In this document: piece by piece, positions 45,985 through 57,335 of the stretch
Numbering within the stretch: the first letter of the stretch is position 1
How the letters are laid out: each line of letters starts with the position of its first letter
From: Eonycteris spelaea
Taxonomy: Eukaryota; Chordata; Mammalia; Chiroptera; Pteropodidae
Direction of reading: 5' to 3'
Assembly: GCA_003508835.1 (NCBI GenBank)
Contig: PUFA01000066.1
Coordinates: 3,472,001-3,536,000 of the forward strand
DNA: 64,000 nucleotides
Notes under the pieces: model-generated
What the model was told of the DNA's origin: nothing
Database searches by the model: none
What the model saw: the letters and a program-made list of their open reading frames with translations, nothing else
Program-made: the position numbers and the translations under genes

Positions 45985-46205
45985 TCACCCTGAGAGGCAG
46001 TGCAGTGTAGTGGTCACACGCCTGGACGCTGGAGCCAGACTGCCTGGGTTCAAATCCTGGCTCTGCAGCTTGCTGGCTGTTTGACCTAGGCAAGTGACTT
46101 AACCTCTCTGAGCTTTCATTCCCATGCCTCCAAAATGGGGAGGTGCGATGGAGTTAGTCCTCACTACGGGGGCCCTGTGATATACTGATTGGGCCCTTAG
46201 AAGAA
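45985..46205 (+). repeat. MIR SINE, well preserved
   Basis: Sense MIR from near its 5' end: ggcagtgcagtgtagtggtc, ggagccagactgcctgggtt, caaatcctggctctgcagct, gcaagtgacttaacctctct and cctccaaaatggggagg. Confidence 0.85.
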
Positions 46206-46929
46206 TCCCAGCCTGGCAACTCTACGGTATCAGCTGTCATGCTAAAGTAGGCTTCCTACTAAACCATACTTTGCATACAACTGGCTACCGAGGAGGGAGA
46301 GAATAAGTTTTAAAACTTTTTAGTTAAAAGCTCAAACTCGTAAGGAATTGAGACGTAGCCTGTTTTGAGCTGAGGACTGGAGAATCAAAGTGGAGTCTTT
46401 GCAGTTACTCGTGTACCAGGGAGCATCCTTCTAGAAGGGAGCTCCTGGGTTTGGTCCAGGAGGCTCTGTGGAGATGCCAGGTACTACCGATTGCTCGGAC
46501 CCTAAATGGTCACTGAGTTGTTCAATTCCTCGGCCCTGCTCAGCCCCCTGCACCCCTGGCTCTCTCCCAGGTCTGGGGCAGTCAGGCTGTAGAACCACAG
46601 TGCTAGGGGTGAGGATGGTCCTCTCGGTCAGCCCCCAGAGAGCTGAGCCGGGGATGATGACGATGACCTCGTTCTGTCCAGAGCAGGACAGCGAAAGTCC
46701 AGCTGTGTGAGCTCAGGCCTGAGCGTCCCTATGCTCCCAAGTTCCCGTACCTGTGAAATCAAGGAGTTTAAATAAACCATCTCCAGTAGTTTTCCAAAGT
46801 CGAAGATGCTGTGATTCTCTAGGGGAAAAGTGAGTCACAGATCTGTCCTTGGCACCCAGGTTGGTCTGACGCCGAAGACTGTACACTCAGCCACATACCC
46901 AGCCCTTGCTCTGATCATCGCTGAAACCG

Positions 46930-47105
46930 CGGACTCCTAGCGGAGTGACCTGGGCAAGCGATGTGCCTGGCCGTGCCTCGGTCTCCCCATTGGCCAAATG
47001 GAGACGTTAGTAGTACCTACCCCTCGGGGTTGCTGGAAGAAGAAATGAAATAGACACACAAAGTGCTCATCAGAGCACGCCCCTCCCGTAAACGCTAGGT
47101 GTGGC
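46930..47105 (+). repeat. MIR SINE
   Basis: Sense MIR: gagtgacctgggcaagcgat, gcctcggtctccccattggc, caaatggagacgttagtagt and acctacccctcggggttgct. Confidence 0.75.
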
Positions 47106-47333
47106 TCTAATTACCTGACCACACTGCACCATAAGAACTGTTCATATGAGCTGGCTGGGTGACGGAGTGATGCTGACATACTTAACAGGCGGCCAGGTGT
47201 ATGCCGAGTGTGGCACTGAATCCTCACCATCATTGTTATGACACTTCAGTAGGTTTTTGTATCATTGATCTCGTTAGAACTTACATTGTATCGGCAGGTT
47301 GTCTTCATCGTTACAAATTTCCCATAGGAGCCC

Positions 47334-47363
47334 TTTTTTTTTTTTTTTTTTTTAAAAAAAAAA
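47334..47363. repeat. T20-A10 homopolymer junction
   Basis: A run of 20 T is followed directly by 10 A, giving a self-complementary tract. No SINE body or target-site duplication was recognised beside it. Confidence 0.95.
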
Positions 47364-48284
47364 CCTTCTTCAACTGAGATTCAGCTCATGGGCCAGCCCC
47401 ATCAGGACCGCTGCACTAAGATCTGCATATTTGTTTTGTGTGCGTCCCTCTCTTCCTGGGCATTAGGTATACTTTCCTCATTTCGGAATGAAGACCTGAA
47501 TAGCAATGAACATGTTGGTTGAGAGCAGCTGGAGCTGTTGAATTTTGGCATCGAATGCCCCGTATCCACCAGGATGGATTAATTATGGTACCCAAGGCTG
47601 CTTCTTAGGCAGGCTGGAGGCTTTGGGGAGGGGGAGGAGAAAGCAGTTACAGGCCCCGTCTCTCTACTTCCCCCACCACCCCCTGCCTCAGATTTTTTAT
47701 TCATTACAGTCTTTTACAAGGAACAGCAGTCCGAAACACAAACACGATATCCGTCTACTCACTCTTCCCTCTAGGGACCACAAAAGGTCCTTTCTGGGCA
47801 TTGAAAATACGTCTCACGCATTCCCTACTCCCATTTTTTAAAAAGCCTCAGTGTTAGATTGAAAAGCATACATTCCACCAGGATGATTGAGGAAAGGTAA
47901 TTATATATTATTAAATGCAAAAAAAAAAATGTTCTTTGCAACACCCCTATGGCTTGGCAGAAATGAAGCAGCAAAACACTTAAATGGTCTTCCTGCCGGC
48001 GGATGAATGGATGCCCGCGCTCTCAGTTTGAGGTTGTTGGCTGTGGGGACTGGGCTCAGCATGAGTGGGGCTCCATTGCAGGGGCCTTTGTGGGGACCCG
48101 GGCTGCAGAAGGGGAGGAAGGACACGATTCACAGAGGAGCTGCCTTCTCATGTGTCCCTCGGCTCAGAAGGCGGGTGGTCTCTGTCTTCAGACAAGTCAC
48201 ATATGCTTGCTAAGATGAGGATAATAAGACCTGATAATCCAAATCAGACCCCACTTGCAAAGCACCCTGGTGAGGAGTGGAAAT

Positions 48285-48520
48285 AAGCTTGGGTTAGAGG
48301 GCCAACGTGCCTGGGTTGGACTCTTAGCTCGGCTGTGTGTGGGCTGTGTGACCTTGGGCAAGTTACTTCATCTCTCTGTGCCCCGACTTCCCCAACTGAA
48401 AGATGGGAATGACAGTGTGTATGCCTACTTCACAGTGATCGCAAAATAAGCCAGTACATGTAAAGCAATTAGAACAGTGCCTCCCATCACGTGCGTAAGT
48501 GCTGGTCATTATTAGGCCAT
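48285..48520 (+). repeat. MIR SINE, nearly complete
   Basis: Sense MIR: gtgcctgggttggactctta, gctgtgtgaccttgggcaag, ttacttcatctctctgtgcc, actgaaagatgggaatgaca and gcaattagaacagtgcctcc. Confidence 0.85.
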
Positions 48521-48639
48521 CTCTCTTCTCATCCCCAATATCCAAACAGATGAAGTCAGCGAAGCAATTTCATCAGGGGACCACTAAGTGGAAAACACCC
48601 AGGTTTCAACTCAGGCCTCCGGACTCCAAATCTTGTTGA

Positions 48640-49570
48640 ATGTTCATAACGCCCCCGCTGCCTCCTGAAGGGTGGTTTGCATTTCCGAGAACTCCAACAC
48701 GGCTTACAGCTCGTTAACCAGGCCGCCGCGCAAAGCCCTCCAGGGTGACATGACCCCAGATCGAACGTTCAGAATCCACCTTTCTGGTCCTCTGCTTTCC
48801 TCTCTCCGTAAAATAGACTTTGTGTTAACGACCACGACAGAACATTGCTCAGGGCAGAAGCTCGGTTAAAAACAACCCGACAAGCCACGGCAAAGGCAGA
48901 ATCCACCAGGCCCCCGTGTGGCCAGGTGGCGCGCGTCAGAGGTGAGCTCCCGCCAGGTAACTTCTAAGAAGAAGGTGGCAGCAGGAGTTCTATTGCCAGG
49001 ACTTCCGGGCTCCACAGTGTCCTCCCTTTTGACCCCGGAAAAGGGACACATCTCAGACTGTCCGAGAAAGTGCTTTGTCCTCTCAGCTAAATTAACCAGG
49101 TCCATCTGCTCAGTGTCTCTCTCCTTGGTTCAACTCAAAGAAGGCCACAGCCTCTCCTTTGCAACAGCATCATGGAGGAGGATTTTAGAGTCTCAGGCTG
49201 GGGTCAAGGGCAAGGGCAACCAGCGAAGGCGACATCTACCCCCTCCGGAATCAGAGAGCTACAAAGAAGAGGAAGCAGCCGGGCCATCGACACTGAGATT
49301 TACCTCTGTGACTGCTGCACCCCGGGGAGCTTCAGTACCGACTCCTGACGGGTATAGACGCTTCTTTCCTTGGGCTGCGTGGGCAGCGCCCACAGCCCTT
49401 GACACTGCACAGCGCAGGAGACCAGCTCTTGGGGACACAAGAATACCATGGCTCCCAGAAAGCTGGCCCCCTCTCCGTTCTGCACAGGCTGTTGGGGTGT
49501 GGAGGCCGGGAGTGAAGATGGGAGCCTGCATCTTGTCCTCTCTACACACGTTAACGGGATGCTGATTAGG
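48640..49570. other. GC-rich unassigned sequence
   Basis: The longest frame outside the CpG island (48918-49565, 215 codons) starts at GTG, has no ATG near its start, no recognised domain and no splice context. It is probably a chance ORF. No confident repeat was recognised. Confidence 0.35.
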
Positions 49571-49799
49571 ACACTGGTACCATGTTTTGAGAGCTCACTC
49601 ACTCTGTGCTAAGTGCTTTATTCATATGATAGTGTGGAGTGCTGCTAGGGTGTTGCTGTTTGCTTCCCAACACCCATCCTTTCCTTCCTTGCTAAATAAA
49701 GCTGATTTTATGCTATGCGGCAACATGCCCAGCTCTGGATAAATCGTGGTTGGTTTACGGCTTCAACTTTAAGCCCATCGTAACAATCCTGTTTCTCTC

Positions 49800-49826
49800 T
49801 CTCTCTCTCTCTTTTTTTTTTTTTTG
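49800..49826. repeat. (CT)n followed by poly-T
   Basis: About eight CT units run into about 14 T residues. Confidence 0.85.
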
Positions 49827-50299
49827 CATTGACACTGCTCTATGAAGCTATGGATGGCTGTTAGGTCCATTTTAGACCAGTGAAACGATCTGCCCCGTTG
49901 GCTCGTGAGAAAGCAGACACGGCTGGCATAGCCCCCTTTGCGGCCGGCCTGCCCGTGAGATGGCTGGGGCTGGAGCAGCCCTTTTGCAGCTACGAGGGAA
50001 AGGCCAAGTGTCTTGTTAAAACAGAGTGTGGTCTGAGAGCCAGACTGTTACAAAGGCAGACCCTTCGACTCGTCTGCAGACCTATCGAATCAAAACGGGC
50101 ATTTTGGCAGGGCCTCGGGTGATCCGTGTGCACGGTAGAGTTTGAGGAGCACTGTCAGAGACCCCCAGAGACCTCTCTTTGTCTTGAGGTTGTGGGTCTG
50201 CTGAACTGTTGCCAGTAAGAACCACCCCCCGGGGTTCGTGTCATAGGCTTTCTGGTTCTTTGCAGCCAAAAGCATTCGTAGCTGGTAGAAGCACTCACA

Positions 50300-50465
50300 G
50301 GCTAAACAGCCTTATGAAATGCCTCCCTGATCCACTCAAGAGCCCTAGGAAGGACCATTATCGTCCTATGTTACAGCTTAAGGAAACGGTCTGAGAGAGG
50401 ATATGATTTCCCAGTGTCAGCCACTGGCGAACTTGGAGAATCCAGCCTGCCTGACTGGGCACTAA
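50300..50465 (-). repeat. MIR SINE, antisense, decayed
   Basis: The parts cctatgttacagcttaagga, aacggtctgagagaggatat and gaatccagcctgcctgactg follow antisense MIR order. Confidence 0.55.
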
Positions 50466-50499
50466 AGCGTGACGTGACACTGTCTCACCTTTTCGGCTG

Positions 50500-51260
50500 T
50501 CGCTCTGATGCGGGCACCTCCTCTGAGCCAGCTGCACAGAGCCATCACTGCCACTCAGACGGGCCTATCCAGCCATCCTCCTCCTCGCCCTGAGCACAGA
50601 TCTCCACTCAGCGCTCCCCACCCATCCTGCTCTGCATGTCTGGACTCTTCCCTCCTGCCCTCGTCACCTTCCTTTAGCTTTTGCTTCCCAGCACCTTCTG
50701 CCTGATGCTCCCTTGTTTTCCGAGGAGAGTCCAGCTGCCCTCTGGTTCCCCCTCACGAGGCACAGTAGCCTTTTTCAGTTATTATTCTCAGGCTTTAACG
50801 TTGGGGGCTGGCCCTCGAGAGAGCGTGCCTAAGAATCTTCTGGAGTTCACGCCTGGAAGGGTGCCCATCTGAGTTGGGAAAGTTTGGCGGAGAGAGGAGG
50901 GTGGCTGATGAAAGTGTCATGTTGCCTTCTTCCTCCCATTTGTCACAGCCGCTTGATTAATGTTTTCTTTGGGTACTTACAGCCCGCTTTGTGTTGGTTG
51001 CAAAACGATTCATTGAAATTCTTCTCTGTGAATGCAGTTTTTCTGGGGAGAAAATAAACACCTGTGTGGTCCCCCATTCAGGCAGTTGGTGGGTGCGTTC
51101 CAGCCCTGGGCAAACGTTTAGAGATGGGGACAGCTGGGACTCACCTGGGCAGGATGCAGAATGGCAGGCTCATTCCAATGTGTAGTGTCAGGTGATCAAG
51201 AAGGAAGGCCAGGAACTTTTGAAATTAGGAAGAAAGAGGTCTGTGTTCGGCAGAAGAGCC
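50500..51260. other. Unassigned sequence, partly L2-like
   Basis: The C/T-rich part at 50510-50770 may be a decayed sense L2. Elsewhere nothing confident is recognised. Confidence 0.3.
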
Positions 51261-51261
51261 C

Positions 51262-51806
51262 TGCCAACATGTCCACACCCTCACCCCGAGAATCTGTCAA
51301 TATGGTATGTCACCTGGCAAAGGGGACTTCGCAGACGTCATCGAGACATAGAGAAATGATACTAGATTATCTGAGTGGGCCTAACCTAATCACAAAGCAG
51401 AGAAGCCTTTCTCCCCCTGGAATCAGAGTGTATGGCAAAAGGTGAAGCTGGTGAGGTTTGAGGTGCCATCACCCAAGGGCGCCACATGGAGAACAGGTGA
51501 AGGGATGAAGGTAGCTCTTAGAAGCAAAGACCAGTCCTGGAGGACAGCCAGCCGGGAATGGGGGCCTCAGCCCTACAGCTGCAAGGAGCTGAATTCAGCT
51601 AGCAACCTGAATGAACTTGGAAGCGGTCTTCCCCAGCAAGAATGCAGCCCTGCCGAAACCTTGATTTTGGCCTTGGGAGGCCCTGAGCAGAAGACCCTGT
51701 TCATGTCACCTGGAACTCTGACCTATGAAAACTGATATAAATTCTGTGTTGTTTTAAGACTCTGCATTTGTGGCATTTGTTATTGTGGCCACAGAACACA
51801 AACATA
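51262..51806 (+). repeat. MaLR-type LTR (MLT1/MST group), sense
   Basis: LTR order is clear over about 540 bp: gagaatctgtcaatatggta, ggcaaaggggacttcgcaga, ttatctgagtgggcctaacc, gccctgccgaaaccttgatt, ataaattctgtgttgtttta. It ends near gaacacaaacatag. Old, non-coding remnant of an ERVL-related element; no internal retroviral genes are adjacent. Confidence 0.75.
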
Positions 51807-52885
51807 GGGCCCCATTTCTGAGTCCGGGGGAGGGCCTTTGCCATGACATCTCATCTGGACCTTGCCCTTCGCTGACCTGCCAGTCTCACCTTTCCAGGTG
51901 GGCTCTTCAGGAATAAAGCCATACAACGCACAGAAAAGTCCCACTGTGTCTCAAGTGCTACCTTGGATTGTTTTAAGATCCTCTTCTCTGGCTTCATCGT
52001 CCTTCCCCACTCCCCGCCCCCAGGTGATGTCTCAGTGTACTTCCTTTCCTTTATTTTTCTATGCATTTCATTCACACAGCGGAGATGTGCCAAATGTACG
52101 AATCTGTTTTCTGCTTTGCTCCCTCGTGAAGTTTCCCCACATCACTGAAGCCTTTGCACAAACCTCATTTTCAGTGCTGCCTGATAGTTCATCGGGCGGG
52201 GGTCCTGCTGTCCGTGTGTCCATACTCTGATTCTTGGACTTCGGTTTATTGTCTCCCCTCTCATGCCCAATTATGAATGATTTAAATTTTTTTTTTTTAC
52301 ATAAAAACACCCCCAGCGTTTTATATTAATTCTGACTGCAGATGAGGAATCACTAGGCTTAAATGCACAAACTTTTCAGAGGCTCTTGATACAAGCGCTA
52401 AATTACCCTCCAGTGTTTGGGTACCATCTAAGCAGCTGAACCTCTCACTTCCTGAGAGCGGGGGGCGCCATCCCTTCTCTTCCTGTCTCCTCCGTGGGGT
52501 CCACCCTGTGGAGCGGGGCACACGGCGGCTGGCCCATCAGCACCTGCAGCTTCATCTTGCTCTTGAATCGTCGTCACAGGCTCATCACAGCCTCTGACCT
52601 TCAGGCAGACAGGAGAGGTGTTTGGGAAGCGGCGGACCCCTCATCCCCCTGGCGGATTCACTCTGCCCATGGCCCCTTTTCGGAGACATGGATCCCAGCC
52701 CACAGCCTTCAAGTGTGTAGCAACTATGGCCTTTTGTTACTGTCAGGGATGTATTTCTAACCCACTGGTGCCTTCTCTGAGCAGCTATCCTACCAGGCTG
52801 GAATGCAGTCTCAGGCATCCTCGGGCTTTTCTTCACCTGCTGCTGAACAAACTCTTGGGAGGGGTGTCTTAGGTAGAAACAGAAT

Positions 52886-52926
52886 GTGTGTGCATGCGTG
52901 TGTGCGTGCGTGCGTGTGCGTGTGTA
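52886..52926. repeat. Imperfect (TGCG/TG)n tract
   Basis: About 40 bp of GTGTGTGCATGCGTGTG-type alternation, prone to slippage. Confidence 0.85.
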
Positions 52927-53144
52927 AGGGGGAACATTCCCAATTATCAGCCGTCGTCTGAGAGATCCCTCCCTTTGGAAACTCTGCTGTCTCTGGGGAA
53001 TAGATTTCTTTCCTAGGGGGTCTTACTTCTCTGGGGTCTTGCCGTATACTTGATGGGGACAGGGACTCCCACTTTGCAGGGCACTGAAGCGCTAGAATAC
53101 TTTCTGTCCCTGGTTTTGCAGATTTTTTCCATCTCCTTTCCTTC

Positions 53145-53505
53145 TGTTTTGTCCGTTTGGGCTGATGTCACAAAAATACCACACGCTGGGGGACCTCAAC
53201 AAGGGACACTTATTTCTCATGGTCAGGAGGCCGGGAAGTCCAAGGTCAAGGTGCCCGTCGATTCAGTGTCTGGCGAGGGCTTCCTAGTTCACAGACGGCC
53301 GTCTTCTCTGAGTCCTGACGTGGCACGAGGGGCATGAGGGCTCTCTGGGGTCTTTTTAATAAGGGCGCTGACCCCATTCACGGGGGCTCCACCCTCACGG
53401 CCTCATCACCTTCCAGAGCCACCACTTCCTAAAAGCATTGCATTAAGGGTTAGGATTTAACATATGAATTTGGGGGAGGGGGACACAAACATTCAGTTCA
53501 TAACA
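53145..53505 (-). repeat. MaLR-type LTR, antisense
   Basis: The antisense LTR starts at tgttttgtccgtttgggctg and ends at cattcagttcataaca. Interior parts ggggctccaccctcacggcc, ttaagggttaggatttaaca and tatgaatttgggggaggg are diagnostic. Non-coding. Confidence 0.75.
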
Positions 53506-53509
53506 CTTT

Positions 53510-54945
53510 TAAAACCATGACTTGTTTCCTGCTGCTAGAGTACATCTCACATTCCCATGCTGTGTGATCTGACTAACTAAAGTTTGAGCTGCTTGCCTCC
53601 CACCTTGCCGTAACCCTCCCCCGCCCCCCCCCACAAAGGCCAGGAAGCACAGAATGCGTCTCCATACCTTCTAGGTATAGGACCCAGGAAGATGTCAGGA
53701 GGCAAAAAAACCCCACAAATTAATTTTTCAAGAAAAGTTAGTCTGTCCTTCTCAATAAAGGCTCTGAGAAGACCTGCAATAAAGAAACGTGCCTAACTTC
53801 CTTTAATCCAGTTTATCCAAGCTTATTTTACCAGGAAGCCTTGCCTCTTCACACCTCGTAATTTTCTTCAGAGTTGTTCTAGCTACATTGGAAAATAAAT
53901 GCTAGTCTGTCCCGATTCCTGTTTTAGTTGATGAGTGAAGAGACCAATGCTGGAAAGATAAAGTTTTTCACACCACGCGTCTTACCCACAATGTGACCTA
54001 CCTACGAGGCAGCACTGAAATGACTATCATCTGGGAGAGATTTTCCTGAATAGGGTGACAGAAATCACATTCCTTTTCAGGCAAACCACATTTTCTTTGG
54101 TCAAAGGACGCTCGCTGTTTGAAGAAGTGCCATTCACATTCTTTTTATACAGCAACGATTCCAGCTCTCTGCCCTCCCCCGCCACGTGTACCATTTGTGT
54201 ACCTGGATCTCACAGTTCGGCCTTTACATCGGCTCGACTGTGACGTGTCACAGAGGACTTAAGACTCCATCTCGGAATCAGGGACCGGATACCACCAAGC
54301 CTCAGAGCCCAGTTTTTCTCTCTGAAGACCCAAGAGCTGCCCGGGCTTCCTTGCACAGGGGGTGTCAGTCTGCAGGGCTTGGAAACTGCCCACAAAGTAT
54401 GAATTGTTGCTAATGTTCAAGGAGACAGGAAGTGATGGCTAAAGGAATATTCTGTCTGAGGCTCTCTGAGAGTAACTTTGACAGTGGAGAGGAAGGAATG
54501 AAAGTAGAATTTATTGAGATTGTTCCAAACCAGACAATGTGCTAGGTGTTTGTAGTTTAAATTATATTTACTTTTAAAATAAATGATACCTGCCCTGGGC
54601 ACAGAATTCATACATAAATATAAACGTGGAATGTCTCCCTCTTATGTCCATGTCCAGCTGGGCAGTTATCTCACCAGGAGGTGACCATCATGACATCTTG
54701 TGCCCCTCTACTGACATCCTGGACATTAACAAGCAAGTACGTAAATAAGGTGACACAGGAATTAGGTTACTGCGCCTCCTGTTCTTCCCTGACTTTTTCA
54801 CTGGAGATTGTCTTGTGTCTGTACATTTAGGCCTGGCTGACTTACTCTTTATAACTGTTGCATAAATTTCACTGGATGGGTAGGCCACGATTTAGTTAAT
54901 GATTGTCTCTGAATAGACTTTTAAATTCTTTTAAATCTCCTTATG
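53510..54945. other. Unassigned intergenic sequence
   Basis: A part at about 54505-54610 (gaatttattgagattgttcc, cagacaatgtgctaggtgtt) looks like an antisense L2/MIR end. Another at 54760-54900 resembles antisense LINE-1 (ctgtacatttaggcctggct, aactgttgcataaatttcac). No exon recognised. Confidence 0.35.
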
Positions 54946-54949
54946 CTAG

Positions 54950-55185
54950 GTCAGGGGTCCTGAGCTGCGCCTTGCCTCCCCCAGAGGACATTTGGCCACG
55001 TCTGGGGAGATTTTGGGTCGTTACAACTCGTGGGGGAACGGATGCTACTGGCTTTTAGTGGGCAGAGGCCAGGAATTCTTAGTAAACAACTTAGGAGGCG
55101 CAGGACAGCCACCAGCAGCAAACAGCGATCCAGCCCAGGATGTCAGCGGTGCCCGGCCTGGGACGTCCTGTGCTGAGTGTTATCT
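54950..55185 (+). mobile_element. MER20, sense
   Basis: The parts ccagaggacatttggccacg, tctggggagattttgggtcg, ttacaactcgtgggggaacg, gctactggcttttagtgggc and agaggccaggaattcttagt match MER20 over nearly its whole length. Confidence 0.8.
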
Positions 55186-55489
55186 CCAGTGAGCCTATAG
55201 GGCGGGCGTGGGGGCGCAGGGGAGAGTGAAGTGTCAAGTCCAAGGCACAGGACGGGAGCAAGTGCTCACGCCAGGAGAATGCGTCCCACGTCAGAAAGGA
55301 GGAGAACGCTCCCGAGTTTATACCCCTCAGAGTCTCAAGGAGACGTGTCTAGAAGGCGCTGCCACCTTGAGGGCGAGGGGCTCCTCTTGTCCCTCTCATC
55401 TCAATTACCTCATGGAGTCTGACTAGGAACTCCAGAGGCGTGGGAGGGAGATGCAATTATCCTCAACAAACCCAACGCAGTCCTTAAAC

Positions 55490-55720
55490 GGTATCTTGAT
55501 GCTTTTAATTTCTAGTACATTAGCATATTATGAATGGGGAAGTAGCATTTCGTATATAATAGCAGAGGCTCTGGGAAGGCATGCCTATTTTTACCACTAA
55601 TTAAGAGGATATTATGGAATAGTTAGAGAATTAATTGTACTCCAGTACATCTTTATAAGGAAGACAATTGGATAAAGATTGTTTCTTCCTTCCACACATC
55701 ACAATATTTGCAGGCAGATG
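55490..55720. promoter_or_regulatory. Candidate conserved non-coding element
   Basis: Repeat-free AT-rich block: ttttaatttctagtacatta, accactaattaagaggatat and gagaattaattgtactccag carry several homeodomain-type AATTA cores, and gcatattatgaat is POU-like. Inferred from motif density. Confidence 0.35.
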
Positions 55721-56194
55721 GCATTGTTCGGGCTGAGGAAGGGTGGTGGCATCCACACAAATCGCCTCCTCCCTCAGAAGGATCTGATGCATTAGTCGGC
55801 CTCCTCTTCGCGGGGCATTATTATGATCAGTTGCGTCTGTGCAGCCCTGTATACATTTCAAAGGCATCTGTGTGCGCTGTCGCGTGGTGCCCTGTGGCGT
55901 GGCTCGGATATCGTCAGCCCCCTCTTCATGGACGATGAGACAGCTAGGAGAGACTTACGTGACTTGCCAAGGGCCAACAGCACAACACCAGGGCAGCCGG
56001 GATGGGACCACAGGCCCCGCCCCTGAAATGTCCTCTTCCGGACCGTTCTTCCTTTTCTCTGTGTCCTGGCCAGTTTTGCTTTGGGAACGACTTGTTCTCC
56101 GCTCTCAGTTTGAGGTTCCAGGTGGGCTGACCCAGACCTTGATGCCAAGGGCAGACATGTGACCAGGCTTGACCCTTGAGAATGCTTCTTCCCC

Positions 56195-56420
56195 TGGCCA
56201 CAGGGATTGGCTCAGGGATTGGCATGTGACCAGGTCAGGCCAATCAGAGCCCATCTCAGGGCTTTCGCAGGAATTATTAGAAAAGAGGTGAGCTTTCTGC
56301 TGGGGTTGCCGAGCTGGTGGATGTACACTGGGGATTGTGGAAGCATTTTGGCAAGAATATGGGGATGCCTTCTGAGAATGAGCCAACACAGAGGTTGACA
56401 GAGACCAGAAAGGGGCAGAG
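56195..56420. repeat. Ancient MER-type repeat, family uncertain
   Basis: The parts gggattggcatgtgaccagg, tcaggccaatcagagcccat, tttctgctggggttgccgag and ctggtggatgtacactgggg are familiar from old DNA-transposon or LTR copies. A related short piece may lie at about 61528-61590. Confidence 0.4.
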
Positions 56421-56518
56421 ACAAATTCCTGATTATATTATGAGCACCCAGATCCATTCATGCCTGAGGGCACCAGTTTGAGTTGTTTCCACCATTTGTA
56501 ACCAAAGGGGTCCATGTC

Positions 56519-56643
56519 CTCTCACCCCCTCCCCCTCCAGTCTACCAGAAGCACCGAAATGGGTCTGAATTCCATTCATGGGCTGACTTCAAGTTCTTTT
56601 CACGGCATCTAAGAAAATGGATACCTTTAGAAGGGGGATGGAG
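56519..56643 (+). repeat. Second diverged direct duplication, copy C
   Basis: It aligns with 58901-59028 in the same orientation. Identical blocks include aagttcttttcac, ggcatctaagaaaa, ggctgactt and gaattcca. Identity by eye is about 75%. Family not recognised. Confidence 0.75.
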
Positions 56644-56759
56644 AGAGAGGGGAAGGAAAAAGTACCTTCTAATTTTCCCTGTTGAATCTTTTCAGCCTGA
56701 CCAAGACACTGTCTTGCATTTTATTAGGCTCCCTTCCCCGCTTTATTTTCCGAAACCAC

Positions 56760-56950
56760 ATTTGAAACTGGCCATTTTCAGGAGGAAATGGCATAGATAA
56801 TTTTTTCATGATGGCCGCCCTTTTGTAATTCAGAAGATATTTAATTAAAATTTTTATTACCTCCTAAAGGTACCAGAGAAATTCATCTTTTGTGGCAGTG
56901 GAAGGACCTGTCTTTGAAACGCTCCTTTTTATACTCCAGTTGAGAATCCT
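56760..56950. promoter_or_regulatory. Candidate conserved non-coding element
   Basis: Repeat-free block with gatggccgcccttttgtaat (YY1-like atggc core), agatatttaattaaaatttt and tttattacctcctaaaggta. Regulatory role is inferred. Confidence 0.3.
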
Positions 56951-57049
56951 ATCATGAGCCACACCTCAGCACCCCTCCCTCAGCATCTCCAGATAGAGCT
57001 GGTGACAATTTCATAGCTCACAACGTCGGCTTAGACGCAACCTACTTTT

Positions 57050-57335
57050 TGACATGCCTCCCCAAAGCCCCCACGCAGCCCTGGGCACGTCTCCTTTTCT
57101 GCTTCCTCCTGCCCTGCACGGTGCTCTCTCAGCACCCGCGGACTTCAGGCCGTGATTTTCTTTACCTATCGCCTCCTTGCTAAGCCCCTTGAAGACAGCG
57201 GACCTAGCTTCTTCATCTTACAGTGTATAATAAGCGTTTCGGTCCGGTTTTTATTCGTGACTTTCCTCCCGCAGCTTAGAACAAGGCTTGGTCCCCGTGG
57301 GTGCTCCGCAGATATCCATTAAGTGCGTGCGCCCC
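57050..57335 (+). repeat. L2 LINE 3' region
   Basis: Sense L2: ccccttgaagacagcggacc, tagcttcttcatcttacagt, cagcttagaacaaggcttgg and a degenerate end near gatatccattaag. Confidence 0.5.

Noticed and set aside
45985..46205. tRNA-like B box (gggttcaaatcc)
   Set aside because: It belongs to a MIR SINE, which is tRNA-derived; no cloverleaf or functional tRNA is present.
48918..49565. 215-codon plus-strand frame
   Set aside because: It starts at GTG rather than ATG, shows no domain or splice signals, and lies in GC-rich sequence with opposing open frames.
51262..51806. Possible endogenous retrovirus with coding regions
   Set aside because: Only a solitary MaLR-type LTR is seen; no gag, pol or env reading frames lie beside it.
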